Below, piece after piece: positions 7,171-17,034 of a DNA stretch of 52,065 nt. Under the pieces are notes generated by a model, which searched no databases, had not been told where the DNA came from, and saw only the letters and a program-made list of their open reading frames with translations. The position numbers and the translations under genes were made by a program. Source of the stretch: Sedimentisphaerales bacterium (GTDB lineage: Bacteria; Planctomycetota; Phycisphaerae; Sedimentisphaerales; Anaerohalosphaeraceae); assembly GCA_028282905.1 (NCBI GenBank), contig JANQGW010000212.1:1-52065 (forward strand). Reading direction: 5' to 3'. How positions within the stretch are numbered: position 1 is the stretch's first letter; every line of letters begins with the position of its first letter.

Positions 7171-8967
7171 TTAACAGATTTTTCGACGCAGGTTGACTTT
7201 GGCCCGCCAGGCGAATGTTGCGCCGACGGCCGCATAGCATACCGCATTCAAGACAACAAAGAAAGCCGATTCTAAAAAAACACCCAATCCATAATAAGGA
7301 TAATGATAGGCATCCGGCGATTCCATCACCCTTAAAATTTGTGCTGATGGATGAGCGGCTTCCATGAAATCAAACAGGTCATAACGGTAACTATAAGGAA
7401 TCATCTCGCCAAGCACCGGTGGCATTACCCATAAAATCGATGCGATAAGCAGCAGCGTCATCACCGCACGGGGCGTACTGCGAAAACGCACACTCAGGTA
7501 AATGCCCGTCCCCGCTAAAAAAGCAGTGATTCCAAAGGCGACAATCCCCGTCATCGGCACACTCCAATAATGGCATATTCCGACATAGCTGAGAATTGTC
7601 AACAGCAACAGCAGGATTGACCAGATGATCGCGCTTCGACGGAAAACGCCGACAACTTTGCCCCAAAGGATTTCGCTGTCGCTTAGCGGTGTTGTCAGCA
7701 GGATCTGCCAGGAAGCCGTTTCCTTTTCCTTCGTGATTGACGACGCGGCGGCGATGCTTGTGACCATCGCTGCCCCGGCGGTCAGGCAGATAATCACCAT
7801 CGCCAAAACACCTTCCACATCGCTCACGGTAGTCAGCGAAAACAGTGAATAGGTAATGACAATTGCCCCGATGAGCAGCAGGTAGATATAACGGCCGCGC
7901 AGCAGTTCGCCGCGAATCAGTGAATTGTGCATCTCCTTCCAGACCATCGCCCGGCCGCGAACACTGCGAATATGCCGCCGCCAACTGATCCGCGGAAGTA
8001 GATTGATCAGCGATTCACAGACCTCGATAAATCGGCGTCTTTGCCGGTTCGTTTGCTTCGACAATTCCTTCAAAGCCAGTTTCCGCAACCGCCGGGCCGC
8101 TATCAATAAAAACATCAGCGAAGTCCCCAAAATCATCCCCGACTGCACCGCTGAAGCCCAGGGCAAAAGAAACCAGGCAGGAACTGCTGTTCGTGGAGTC
8201 GCTGCACCAAAGCAATATACATACCGAATTCCCCAAGGCCAATCAAATTCACAAAAGACCAGTTGAAATACATGATAGGGGTTTAGAGAAGCGATTATCC
8301 AGTCAGTTCCCGGCACAAATCGAACACTGTAATAAACCCATGAATTTGTCCCCATCGCATAACACAGGGCAATCACAATGACACTGATAATCAGCGTCGT
8401 ATAGGATCGCCGGACAAAAGTGCCGACCAGCAGTGTTACTGAAGCAGCAAAAAAGACCGCCGCCAGAGTCACAACGGTTGTCTGAACAACAAAATCCCAT
8501 GGAATACCGCCATAGACGCGCAGGATTGCATAGACCGGCAAACTCAGCGCCAGCAGCAGCCAGACCTGCAGGAGTTTGCTGAAAAGTTTGCCGCCGATGA
8601 TCTGGAACGAGGTAATTGGTGTGGACAGTAATACGCCGAGCGTGCGTTTGCGGGTTTCTTCAGCGATGACGCCGCATAGCAGGAATACCGCCGCGGCCTG
8701 TGCGCCGAAAAACTGCACAACGGCGATCATCCGGCAAATCTGACCGGCAACTTCTGTCAGATAGATGGATACATTCACCCCCGAGAAATTTCTAAGCAGA
8801 TCGGCCCATGCAAACACCAGTACTCCCAGCAGCGAGAGAATATAAAGCAGGCGAATCGCATAATACCGCTTTTGCCGGCCGGCCACGCGCAGTTCCTTAC
8901 CCAGTATCGGCCCCGTCGCCCAATAACCGGTCAAACATTGCATTGTCTTTTGAAATAGTTTTGCCAT
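7171..8967 (-). CDS. ABC-2 type permease, paralogue 5 of the array
   Basis: A 598-residue polytopic inner-membrane protein, the last of five tandem paralogues in transcription order. The N-terminal cytoplasmic GPILGKELRVAGRQKRYY (19-36) precedes the first membrane helix. EETRKRTLGVLLSTPITS (103-120) plus IIGGKLFSKLLQ is the ABC-2 coupling motif. The motif recurs in the second half: VWKE at 342-345 and TKEKETASWQILLTTPLSD with ILWGK at 412-437, so the chain holds two permease halves. It probably works with the ATPase at 16094-17026. The substrate is unknown. It is separated from the preceding paralogue by 166 bases carrying two repeats, unlike the other tightly packed members. Confidence 0.88.
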   Translation of the reverse strand: MAKLFQKTMQCLTGYWATGPILGKELRVAGRQKRYYAIRLLYILSLLGVLVFAWADLLRNFSGVNVSIYLTEVAGQICRMIAVVQFFGAQAAAVFLLCGVIAEETRKRTLGVLLSTPITSFQIIGGKLFSKLLQVWLLLALSLPVYAILRVYGGIPWDFVVQTTVVTLAAVFFAASVTLLVGTFVRRSYTTLIISVIVIALCYAMGTNSWVYYSVRFVPGTDWIIASLNPYHVFQLVFCEFDWPWGIRYVYCFGAATPRTAVPAWFLLPWASAVQSGMILGTSLMFLLIAARRLRKLALKELSKQTNRQRRRFIEVCESLINLLPRISWRRHIRSVRGRAMVWKEMHNSLIRGELLRGRYIYLLLIGAIVITYSLFSLTTVSDVEGVLAMVIICLTAGAAMVTSIAAASSITKEKETASWQILLTTPLSDSEILWGKVVGVFRRSAIIWSILLLLLTILSYVGICHYWSVPMTGIVAFGITAFLAGTGIYLSVRFRSTPRAVMTLLLIASILWVMPPVLGEMIPYSYRYDLFDFMEAAHPSAQILRVMESPDAYHYPYYGLGVFLESAFFVVLNAVCYAAVGATFAWRAKVNLRRKIC

Positions 8968-8993
8968 CGTTGTCCGCTTTAAAACACTTTTTA

Positions 8994-9064
8994 GACAGGA
9001 TTTACAGGATTAACGGGATTTAAAAATATACCCTTTTATCTGTGTTAATCCTGTAAATCCCGTC
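8994..9064. repeat. Inverted repeat, ACAGGATTTACAGGATTAAC type
   Basis: Arms of 21 bases (8994-9014 and 9044-9064) with a single mismatch enclose a 29-base AT-rich loop. The same core (AATCCTG-AAATCC) occurs at 7112-7130. In RNA it would form a long hairpin between two permease cistrons. Confidence 0.8.
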
Positions 9065-9071
9065 AAAGTGA

Positions 9072-9127
9072 ATTCGTGTCTATTCGCTTGCCGGGCCATA
9101 GCTCACAGAGCGAAGGCCGGTGGTTCT
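9072..9127. repeat. Repeat copy interrupted by a GC-rich insert
   Basis: ATTCGTGTCTATTCG at 9072-9086 and TGGTTCT at 9121-9127 are the two ends of the repeat seen intact at 7137-7168. Between them sits a roughly 34-base GC-rich segment starting CTTGCCGGGCC and ending AAGGCCGG, absent from the other copies. Confidence 0.55.
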
Positions 9128-9133
9128 CTGTCA

Positions 9134-10897
9134 TTAACAAATTCGTTTGCGCAAATTCGCCTTGGTCCGCCATAAAAACAAACCTATCATCACCAGATGC
9201 AGCCCTGCATACATTCCCCATGCCCAAATATCAACACCCCTTCCATCATCCATAAGATGAAGGATCATTCCCGGCGGCGTCATTCCAAAAACATTCCACC
9301 ATGAGAAATACCACCGGGGAAGCCAATCATAACTGTATGCAATTTCACGATACAAACTCACAAGAAACGGAAGACCTGCCCACAACAAACCCGCCAGGAT
9401 CAGGTTACACACCACTGCCACTGTGCTGTGTCGCAAGCGGCTGCTGAAATAGACACCACTCGAAATCACAAATCCAACGCCTATCGATGCCGCAACCATC
9501 AGCTTGATCAATAACCAAAGCGGATTGTCAAAAAAAGCAGACATGCAGTAAAAAATCACCACAAATGGAAGCCATACAAGCAGTATTCGACGGCTGATAC
9601 CGATGATCTTGCCGCCGATAATCTGCCAGTCGCCATAGCAGGTCGTCAGCAGAATGGGCCAACTGCCCGCTTCCTTCTCAACAGTTAGACAGGTTGCGGG
9701 AATAATGATCGTCATCAAAATCGCAAGTGCCGCCAACGTCATCACCGAACCAATCGCCACCACACCAATCATTGCCAGCGACCCTGTTGACACTGTCACA
9801 AATACACTGACCACCGCTGCCATCAGCAAGGCAATCAACGCGCCGAATACCAGTTTTCGAAATCGGCCCAACACCGGGTGCAAAAACTCTTTCCAGATCA
9901 TGCCGGTACCAATCGTTTTTTGAACAAATGAATGCAGAAAAATCGGACGACGCAGCCAATAGGTTTTAGACTTCCGCAACGGTATCTTATACTTCTTACG
10001 CCCCGATTTCGGCGTCATCTGCTTAAGAGCCGCTTTGCGAACGCACCCGCAGGCCGCCCATAAAATAAATAATCCCAAAATGAACTGCAAAAGGCACAAG
10101 ACTATCGCATATCCCGACGCAAGTCCACTGGACGAATGAAACAATTCATAGCTTTGCATGACCATATACACATAAGGATTAAGACAGGAAAAAATTTCCT
10201 CAAAATCAATGCTAAAAAAAGAGACTCGTGATATTAAAAACAACGTTACCATAAAAGGGAGAACCCCAAATAATACTGCCTGCGCGATTACCGTAAAAAT
10301 AATCACCACATACGCCCGACGGAAAAAGATTGAAAAGAAAATGGTTACCACGCTGATAAAGAAAACGGTACTGACTGTCACACAGAATGTGTCTATTAAA
10401 AAGCTCCAGGGAATTCCGCCAAAAACTCGCACCATCGCCAGCAGAGGTAAACTAACAGCCATTAGCAGCACAATCTGCCATAGCCGGCTGGCCAACTTAC
10501 CGATAACCAACTGAAATGCCGTAATCGGTGTTGTCATCAACACATACAGTGTCCGGTTGTGGATCTCCGAATTGATCGCCGTACTGCACATCACCACAGC
10601 GATCAACTGGGCCGCAATAAACTGAAACCATGCAATCGAGTTAATGATAATCTTAGAGGCTTCTGCCATCCGCGAAACCGCATAGCTTGATGAGCGGTAT
10701 CCGGGCGAATTCAATGTGTCCGTCACTACCACCCAGACAAGCGACATTAAAATCATCAGAGCCGCCAGGTACAGGCCGCGCATCAGGTAAAATCGCTTGC
10801 GTCGGCTGGCGACGCGCAGTTCCTTGCTGAAAATCGGCCCGGTCAGTGACTGCAGTGTCAGCAGCCGGACAATGTTGGTTGCGATCGTTTTCATCAT
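9134..10897 (-). CDS. ABC-2 type permease, paralogue 4 of the array
   Basis: A 587-residue multi-pass membrane protein built like its neighbours. LTGPIFSKELRVASRRKRFY (18-37) precedes the first helix. TLYVLMTTPITAFQLVIGK lies at about 116-134. A second-half copy has MIWKEF and VEKEAGSWPILLTTCYGDWQ at roughly 330 and 400-420. The two halves suggest that one chain may replace an ABC-2 dimer. ATG codons at 10897 and 10894 follow GGAG; the gene starts 6 bases after the previous stop, so it is co-transcribed with paralogue 3. The exported compound cannot be read from the sequence. Confidence 0.88.
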   Translation of the reverse strand: MMKTIATNIVRLLTLQSLTGPIFSKELRVASRRKRFYLMRGLYLAALMILMSLVWVVVTDTLNSPGYRSSSYAVSRMAEASKIIINSIAWFQFIAAQLIAVVMCSTAINSEIHNRTLYVLMTTPITAFQLVIGKLASRLWQIVLLMAVSLPLLAMVRVFGGIPWSFLIDTFCVTVSTVFFISVVTIFFSIFFRRAYVVIIFTVIAQAVLFGVLPFMVTLFLISRVSFFSIDFEEIFSCLNPYVYMVMQSYELFHSSSGLASGYAIVLCLLQFILGLFILWAACGCVRKAALKQMTPKSGRKKYKIPLRKSKTYWLRRPIFLHSFVQKTIGTGMIWKEFLHPVLGRFRKLVFGALIALLMAAVVSVFVTVSTGSLAMIGVVAIGSVMTLAALAILMTIIIPATCLTVEKEAGSWPILLTTCYGDWQIIGGKIIGISRRILLVWLPFVVIFYCMSAFFDNPLWLLIKLMVAASIGVGFVISSGVYFSSRLRHSTVAVVCNLILAGLLWAGLPFLVSLYREIAYSYDWLPRWYFSWWNVFGMTPPGMILHLMDDGRGVDIWAWGMYAGLHLVMIGLFLWRTKANLRKRIC

Positions 10898-10903
10898 ACT
10901 CCT

Positions 10904-12592
10904 TTACGCAGAGGTATGAAACGCATACTGCCGCATGGATGACTTGGTCAGCACGCAAAAGACAAATCCAAGCACGCCATAGACCAGCGCCGGGACGGCA
11001 CTGACGCCCGCCATTGCCAGCGTCATCATCCACTCCTCATTTTCCATGCCGACGCCAACGCTAAAGGCAATCAGCATCAGCGGACTGAAATTGGCTACAC
11101 ACGGACAAAACAGCCACAGTGTCGCCGGAACCACAAAGGTCGCGGTCATCGCGGCGGTGGTATTCTTCAGCCGCATTCCAAAATAAAAACCGACACCGAT
11201 GAGAAAAATCACCGCGGGGACAAGCCCAACCGCCACGCCAAGCAGCGCAAACGGATTCAGCACCAGGCACGCCGAGAAAACTATCACATCGACGGCAATG
11301 ACAATCCAGAAAAATGCCGTTCGCCGCCAGATGGCCTTGGCCTTCATTTTTAAAATATCGCCTTCATCCAGCGGCGTTGTCAGTAGAATCGGCCAGGCCC
11401 GCGACTGTTTTTCCCGTGAAATGGTCAAAGCCGACAGTGTCGCGGTGCGCAACAGCCCGATCAATGACATGATCGTTACAAACGACGCATGGAAAACCGG
11501 CTCATCCCATCCATCAAAATAGTAGGCAATGATAAATGTCGTCACGATCAGTGCGGTCCAGACAACGATTTCGCTGAACGGTCCCAGCAGTGCCTGCGAA
11601 TAATACATCTGCAACTCCTTCCACAGCACCGGATGGCCGCGGACAGCCCGGGTGGACCGCTCGGCGTTGCGGATGCTGCGTCGGGACGCCAGGCGCTGTC
11701 GGAGCTTTCTGATACCACTGTCGCCCGATGCCAGCGCCAGCATGGTTTTGCGAAGCCGCAATGTCGAAGCCGCCAGCAGCAGCACGACCACCCCAAGCAT
11801 GATCGCACAATGCACCGGCCAGTTGAATACCGAAGCGCCGGCCGAAACACTGCTGAAAACGGCCTCGCTGATCATCCACATCGCCATATAGGGATTAATC
11901 AGCGTCAGCACCTCCAGCGTCTTATCCATCCATGGGTGACTGTAAAACTGACTTAAAGACATCATCAGTCCCGGAAGCAAACCAAACACCAATATCCCCA
12001 AAAACAGTACCAGCCCAATGACCCGGTACGCTCGCGAAATACGAATCGAAAAATACAAACTCAGCATGCCAAACAAACCCGTCGTTGCCAGCGTCAGACA
12101 CACTGATGCCAGCACAAAATTCCACGGCACCCCGCCAAAGACCCGGATAATCGCAAACAGCGGCAGTGTCAACCCCGCCAGCAGCAAAAGCTGTAAGAGT
12201 CGGCTGAGAAGTTTTCCCGTAACGATCTGCCAGGAGGTAATCGGCGTTGACAGCAGCACCTCCAGCGTCCGCTTGTTGATCTCGCGGCTGATGGCATCGC
12301 TGCACATCACCACTGCCAGCAGCGGCAGCGCCAGAAATTCCATCCACACGACCGCCACCGTCACGCCGCGTGCAGCCTCTGACATGCGCGACGACATAAA
12401 TGCCGCCCCCTGCGAGCCGATGCCGAATTGCGTCGCCATCATCCAACCCCAGACCAAAAACAGCAGCATTAGCCCGATGACAATCATCCGCAGCAAATAA
12501 TAGCGGATACGCCGACTGCACGCCCGCAGCTCCCGGTCAAAAATCGGCCCGGCCAGGCGACTCGCATCCAACCAATTCAGCAATTTCTCCAT
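10904..12592 (-). CDS. ABC-2 type permease, paralogue 3 of the array
   Basis: A 562-residue polytopic protein. RLAGPIFDRELRACSRRIRY lies near residues 14-33. TLEVLLSTPITSWQIVTGK precedes LLSRLLQ at about 110-135. A second-half copy has VLWKELQ and SREKQSRAWPILLTTPLDEG at about 325 and 395. The GGK of the second coupling motif is replaced (ILKMKAKAIWRR), a divergence shared in part with paralogue 2. The start ATG follows AAGAGG and lies 18 bases after the preceding stop. It is part of the operon fed by the ATPase gene at 16094-17026. Confidence 0.88.
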   Translation of the reverse strand: MEKLLNWLDASRLAGPIFDRELRACSRRIRYYLLRMIVIGLMLLFLVWGWMMATQFGIGSQGAAFMSSRMSEAARGVTVAVVWMEFLALPLLAVVMCSDAISREINKRTLEVLLSTPITSWQIVTGKLLSRLLQLLLLAGLTLPLFAIIRVFGGVPWNFVLASVCLTLATTGLFGMLSLYFSIRISRAYRVIGLVLFLGILVFGLLPGLMMSLSQFYSHPWMDKTLEVLTLINPYMAMWMISEAVFSSVSAGASVFNWPVHCAIMLGVVVLLLAASTLRLRKTMLALASGDSGIRKLRQRLASRRSIRNAERSTRAVRGHPVLWKELQMYYSQALLGPFSEIVVWTALIVTTFIIAYYFDGWDEPVFHASFVTIMSLIGLLRTATLSALTISREKQSRAWPILLTTPLDEGDILKMKAKAIWRRTAFFWIVIAVDVIVFSACLVLNPFALLGVAVGLVPAVIFLIGVGFYFGMRLKNTTAAMTATFVVPATLWLFCPCVANFSPLMLIAFSVGVGMENEEWMMTLAMAGVSAVPALVYGVLGFVFCVLTKSSMRQYAFHTSA

Positions 12593-12610
12593 AAACCTCT
12601 TACCCTTCCG

Positions 12611-14233
12611 TCAGCAAAACGCGTATTTCCGAAGCGACCGATGCGCCAGCCGCATAAAGAACAACCCCGCCGCAATGTCCACCAATGGCAGCACATATGT
12701 TGATAGACTATAAAAACCATATGATGAAAAAATCCAAAATGGAATTAGAAAAAACAAATATCGTAGATAAAACCATATCAAATATCCTACTAAACCACCC
12801 ACCAGCGCAGCGGTACTGGATTTGACGCGAACACTGATATAAAATCCAAAACCAACAATGAAAATGAAATTTGCAATAACACCAATAATCGAGGCAATAG
12901 ATGTTGCGACGATCCCCCCCGGACCAAAACTTATATTAGGAATTATAAGAGTGTAAATAAGCCGATACACCGCTGAGTTTATGATGAGTACCGACCAACC
13001 AATGAAGTTAGCTCGATAAACCTGCTTGGCCTTGCCGCGAATAATCTGGCGGCTGTCTATCGGACAGCATAATAGCGCCGACAGGCTTTTACCTTCCTTT
13101 TCTTTTGTAATTGCCGTTGAAGCACTCACGATTGTCCGCGCCCCAACAAACAGGCCGACGGTCGTTGAATAAGTACCGAACAAAACACCGCCCAACCCCG
13201 CTTGATCCACATAAAAGGCATAATAGCCCACTGCGTAACCAGCCAGCAGCAGAACAAACACAAAAATCGCCCGCCCGGAATGCCAAAGACGTGTAACGGA
13301 CAGGTGCTTTAGTTCCATCGGATAACGAGCGGGTCGGCCCATGACAAACCGCTTTAGCCACGCCCAGAAACCGCGTTTTTCGACATTGCGTTCAAATGCA
13401 AAGGTCAGCATCGAACGCCGCAGACCGATCACGGTCACGGCAACAACTGCCAATGATGCTCCCAACATAATGCCGCAATGGACGGGCCATGAAATCCCGT
13501 TGCCGGCTCCCGAAATAGTAATCTCCAGCATCGCCGCCACCGGATGAGCTGTCAGCCACCGTACGCCTTGACCGGAACTGCCCGACATCATCTCCAGCAG
13601 TAGCGGTCCGAGCGAATAATAAATACCGAGAAAAACAACCATCATCAGCACCACGGTATGCGGGCGTTTGACCCGGCCCGAGCAAAACAGCGTTAAAGCA
13701 CCGGTAAACACCACTGAAGTCACCGTAATACAGAAGCTGGCAATAATAAATTCCCAGTGCATGCCTCCCAGGCAGTAAACGATCGACAGCGTCAGCAGCG
13801 ACAATGCCAGGATCAGCAGTAACTGGAGGAGTTTACTCAGCAGTTTCCCGGCAATGACCTGCAAGGCCGTAATCGGTGTGGTCATCAGCACGTTCAGCGT
13901 GCCGCGATTGACCTCATCGGAAATCGCGTTACAGAAAAACAGGACCGCCGCCAACTGGGCCATGAAGAACTGGAACCACGCCACTGATAGAATCACTGCC
14001 CTGCCAATCTCAGCCATCCGTGAGACAGAATAAGCTACCCCCTGCATTCTCAGGGAGGTCGTTTGGGCCAACCAGACAACCATAATCAATATCGCCAAAA
14101 GTCCCAGGTACATGCTTCGCAGCAGATAGTAACGCTTGCGGCGGCTGCAGACGCGCAGTTCCTTATCAAAGATCGGCCCGGTCAGTCGATACCATAAACG
14201 CTCCGAACAGGTTGTCAGCACCGCCATGTCCAT
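12611..14233 (-). CDS. ABC-2 type permease, paralogue 2 of the array
   Basis: A 540-residue polytopic protein, the shortest and most diverged member. The first half is intact: RLTGPIFDKELRVCSRRKRY at about 17-36 and LNVLMTTPITALQVIAGK at about 115-132. The second half has TKEKEGKSLSALLCCPIDSR with IIRGKAKQVYR, but lacks the WKE motif found before the second set of helices in the other four proteins (PMELKHL stands there instead). The ATG follows the stop codon of paralogue 1 immediately, so translation is coupled. The middle of the gene is AT-richer than its neighbours. Confidence 0.87.
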   Translation of the reverse strand: MDMAVLTTCSERLWYRLTGPIFDKELRVCSRRKRYYLLRSMYLGLLAILIMVVWLAQTTSLRMQGVAYSVSRMAEIGRAVILSVAWFQFFMAQLAAVLFFCNAISDEVNRGTLNVLMTTPITALQVIAGKLLSKLLQLLLILALSLLTLSIVYCLGGMHWEFIIASFCITVTSVVFTGALTLFCSGRVKRPHTVVLMMVVFLGIYYSLGPLLLEMMSGSSGQGVRWLTAHPVAAMLEITISGAGNGISWPVHCGIMLGASLAVVAVTVIGLRRSMLTFAFERNVEKRGFWAWLKRFVMGRPARYPMELKHLSVTRLWHSGRAIFVFVLLLAGYAVGYYAFYVDQAGLGGVLFGTYSTTVGLFVGARTIVSASTAITKEKEGKSLSALLCCPIDSRQIIRGKAKQVYRANFIGWSVLIINSAVYRLIYTLIIPNISFGPGGIVATSIASIIGVIANFIFIVGFGFYISVRVKSSTAALVGGLVGYLIWFYLRYLFFLIPFWIFSSYGFYSLSTYVLPLVDIAAGLFFMRLAHRSLRKYAFC

Positions 14234-16021
14234 CTATACAATATTCTTTCGCAGCCGCATCTTCACAATTTTCAAAAAGCCCAGGCCTGTCACGATATAG
14301 GCCGAAGCAACCACCCACAGTAAAACCGTCGCTTCAATAAAGTTCATCTTGCCGCCAACTGCCCAACTATACCGCAGTCGGCTCCACGACGTTGATGCAT
14401 CGCCTTTACCGGCAATATCATCTAAAACTTCAATCAGATAATAGAACGGATTGGTCATCACCACTGTTTCAATCAGGACATCACTTCCTCGAAAAAAGAT
14501 TCCCCCGATGATCGTCGCAAAAAACGGCACACCAGCCCAGAGTAATGCCACAAAAATCATATTGGCCACCACCGCGCTGGTTGTGTGCTTAAACAGGCTG
14601 CTGAAGAACACGCCCGAACACGTCGTGAAAAAAGCAACAGGCATAGCAATCATCACGATATGCGGCAGTGCCGCCGGGTGGATATAGCCGACCAAAATAA
14701 AGATGGTCATATGCAGCACCAGAATTCCCCAGAACAGGGTGCTCCGCCTGAGTACTCCGATGACCTTGCCCCAGATGATCTGCCAGTCCGTTACCAGCGT
14801 ACACAGCAGTGCCGGCCAGGTCCGGCTGGCCTTTTCCGAAGTAATCGTTGTCGCCGCGAAAATCGCCGTTAAAAACGTACTCAAGCCGGCAAAAATCATG
14901 GCGTACATGATATGACAATAATCATCATCCAGAAAATTTTCATTCTCAAAGATCGCATACGATATAAGAATGCTGCCGGTCACCAAAAGACAGGCAATGA
15001 TCCGTTTGGCACCGCCCATTTTCAGCCGCGAATCCCGCCACTCCTTCCACAGCACCGGCGGTCCCTTGACGTGATGGATTTTGCCGAGCTTTTCTGTTTT
15101 GCTGCGTCGTTTGGTTTTGCCGCCGTCATCCAGTTGACCGCAAGCCTGCAGGAGCGCCTTTTTACGCACCACCGTTACCGCGCGAATAAACAACAGGGTT
15201 GAAATGCCCAGCATCATCAGACAATGCACTATCCACCAGCTATTGGTGGCAAACGGCATCCCTCGCGGTTCCATCAATTCCACCATCAGCATCGCCATTA
15301 AAAACATTGGATTGGTCACAGCCACACACAACAGATAACTGTCATCATCAACATTGAGCTCACCTATTGCAAGCCATCCAAAAAATAACGGCGCAACGAA
15401 AAAGAAAACAATCAAACCCAGAATCGACCGGATGATGACAATGTAAGCGTGTTTCTGATGAATCGAAAGATATAGCGTCCAGATACCGACAAATATCACC
15501 GCCGTCAGTGTCACACAGAAACTCTTAATCAAATACTCCCATGGTACACCGCCAAAAACCCGCACAATCCCCAAGATCGGCAGGGTCAGGCATACCAACA
15601 ATATGAGTTGAAGCAGTTTACTGAGCAGTTTGCCGGCAATGACCTGCACCATACTGATCGGCGTGCTCATCAGTACACCGAGTGTTTTGTGATAGACCTC
15701 CTCGCTGATGGCATTGCTGAGCATAATCACCGAGACCAGGATCGCCAGATAAAACTGAACCATCACCACCGTTCCGGTAATTGCCATACCCGCGGCCGAT
15801 AACCGTGAGACCCGATAGACCACGTTGCTGGAGTATGAGTGAACCATCGCCTCCCAGGCCAGCAGAATCGCTATCAGCAAAATCAACAGATAGCTGCTGC
15901 GCAGAAAGTAATTGCGTTTACGCCGACTGGAGATGCGCAGCTCCTTGCTGAAAATCGGCCCCGTCAGCCACGACAGCGTCACAGCATCATACACTCGATC
16001 AATAAACGTATGCTTCATCAT
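14234..16021 (-). CDS. ABC-2 type permease, paralogue 1 of the array
   Basis: A 595-residue polytopic protein, first of the five permeases downstream of the ATPase gene. WLTGPIFSKELRISSRRKRN is near residues 17-36. KTLGVLMSTPISMVQVIAGK with LLSKLLQ lies at about 111-138. The second half begins with VLWKEWRD near 330 and has TSEKASRTWPALLCTLVTDW with IIWGK at about 395-420. The two halves have the same order of motifs, which points to an ancient internal duplication before the array expanded. It starts 72 bases after the ATPase stop. ATG codons at 16021 and 16018 are both possible. Confidence 0.88.
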   Translation of the reverse strand: MMKHTFIDRVYDAVTLSWLTGPIFSKELRISSRRKRNYFLRSSYLLILLIAILLAWEAMVHSYSSNVVYRVSRLSAAGMAITGTVVMVQFYLAILVSVIMLSNAISEEVYHKTLGVLMSTPISMVQVIAGKLLSKLLQLILLVCLTLPILGIVRVFGGVPWEYLIKSFCVTLTAVIFVGIWTLYLSIHQKHAYIVIIRSILGLIVFFFVAPLFFGWLAIGELNVDDDSYLLCVAVTNPMFLMAMLMVELMEPRGMPFATNSWWIVHCLMMLGISTLLFIRAVTVVRKKALLQACGQLDDGGKTKRRSKTEKLGKIHHVKGPPVLWKEWRDSRLKMGGAKRIIACLLVTGSILISYAIFENENFLDDDYCHIMYAMIFAGLSTFLTAIFAATTITSEKASRTWPALLCTLVTDWQIIWGKVIGVLRRSTLFWGILVLHMTIFILVGYIHPAALPHIVMIAMPVAFFTTCSGVFFSSLFKHTTSAVVANMIFVALLWAGVPFFATIIGGIFFRGSDVLIETVVMTNPFYYLIEVLDDIAGKGDASTSWSRLRYSWAVGGKMNFIEATVLLWVVASAYIVTGLGFLKIVKMRLRKNIV

Positions 16022-16093
16022 TGTTTCGTCAACAAAAACCTGTCATTTCCACAAAGCCGGAAACCCAAAAATTAATGATTAATCAATAATCTA

Positions 16094-17026
16094 CTAATGC
16101 ACCATACCCTTAGTCAGTTGCAGGAACGCGTCGTCCAGTTTCATCTTTTCCGGCTCAATCGAGACGATATCGACATCGCCGCCCACCAGCGTTTTGGCAA
16201 CGACGCTGCCGGCAATCTGGCCGTCGGTAAAGTTCACCAGCAGGTGCGATTTCTGCTCGACAACCTGCTCGATCTCCGGCACAGCGTTGAGCAGTTCAAT
16301 CGCCTTGGCCTTGTGTTCATCGACTACCGTCACCCGCACTTTGGAATGGGTGCCCAGTTTTTTCCAGATTTCATCGAGCGTGCCGCTGAAGACCAATTGG
16401 CCATGTTCGATAATCCCCACGTAATCGCAGATTTCCTCTAATTCGCTGAGGATATGGCTGGAGATCATAATGGTCTTGCCCATCTTTTTCAGCTCCCGCA
16501 AAAGTTCGCGGATCTCGATCCGCGCCCGCGGGTCCAGACCGCTGGCCGGTTCATCGAGAATCAGTACCTTCGGGTCATGAATCAGTACGCGTGCCAGCCC
16601 AAGCCGCTGCTGCATCCCGCGAGACAAACTGTCCACGGCGGCGGTTTTCTTGCCTTCCAGGTCCGTCAACTCCAGTACGCCTTCGACAATGGACTTACGC
16701 TGTTTGGCGGGAATATCGAACGCCGCGGCGAAAAACTCCAGGTACTCAAAGACTTTCAGGTCATCATAGACCCCCATAAAGTCCGGCATATACCCTACCG
16801 TTCGGCGGACTTCCTTGCCGTGGGTTAAGACATTTTTTCCATCCACAAAGGCCTGCCCCTGCGTCGGCTCCAGCAGCGTCGCCAGAATCCGCATGGTCGT
16901 AGTCTTACCGGCACCATTGGGACCAATGAAACCAAAGATATCGCCCTGATTAATCGTCAGGTTCAGATTCCCCAGCGCCTGGAGCTGTCCGTAACATTTG
17001 GTTAAGTTCACTGTTTCAATCATCAT
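16094..17026 (-). CDS. ABC-2 exporter ATPase (CcmA/GldA-like)
   Basis: A 310-residue nucleotide-binding subunit. Walker A GPNGAGKTT (35-43), signature LSRGMQQRLGLARV (133-146), Walker B VLILDEP (153-159), D-loop SGLDP and a switch histidine in ISSHILSE are complete. The C-terminal ~80 residues form the domain usual for ABC-2 ATPases of the drug/lipid export and gliding (GldA) groups. It is the only ATPase next to five permeases, so it may serve several of them. The start follows AAGGGG and lies 8 bases after the stop of the upstream membrane protein gene, making one operon with it. Confidence 0.93.
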   Translation of the reverse strand: MMIETVNLTKCYGQLQALGNLNLTINQGDIFGFIGPNGAGKTTTMRILATLLEPTQGQAFVDGKNVLTHGKEVRRTVGYMPDFMGVYDDLKVFEYLEFFAAAFDIPAKQRKSIVEGVLELTDLEGKKTAAVDSLSRGMQQRLGLARVLIHDPKVLILDEPASGLDPRARIEIRELLRELKKMGKTIMISSHILSELEEICDYVGIIEHGQLVFSGTLDEIWKKLGTHSKVRVTVVDEHKAKAIELLNAVPEIEQVVEQKSHLLVNFTDGQIAGSVVAKTLVGGDVDIVSIEPEKMKLDDAFLQLTKGMVH

Positions 17027-17034
17027 GTTTCCCC

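Noticed and set aside
6281..9127. Clustered short repeats considered as a CRISPR array
   Set aside because: Copies are few, in both orientations, unevenly spaced by whole genes and of variable length; no cas genes are present.
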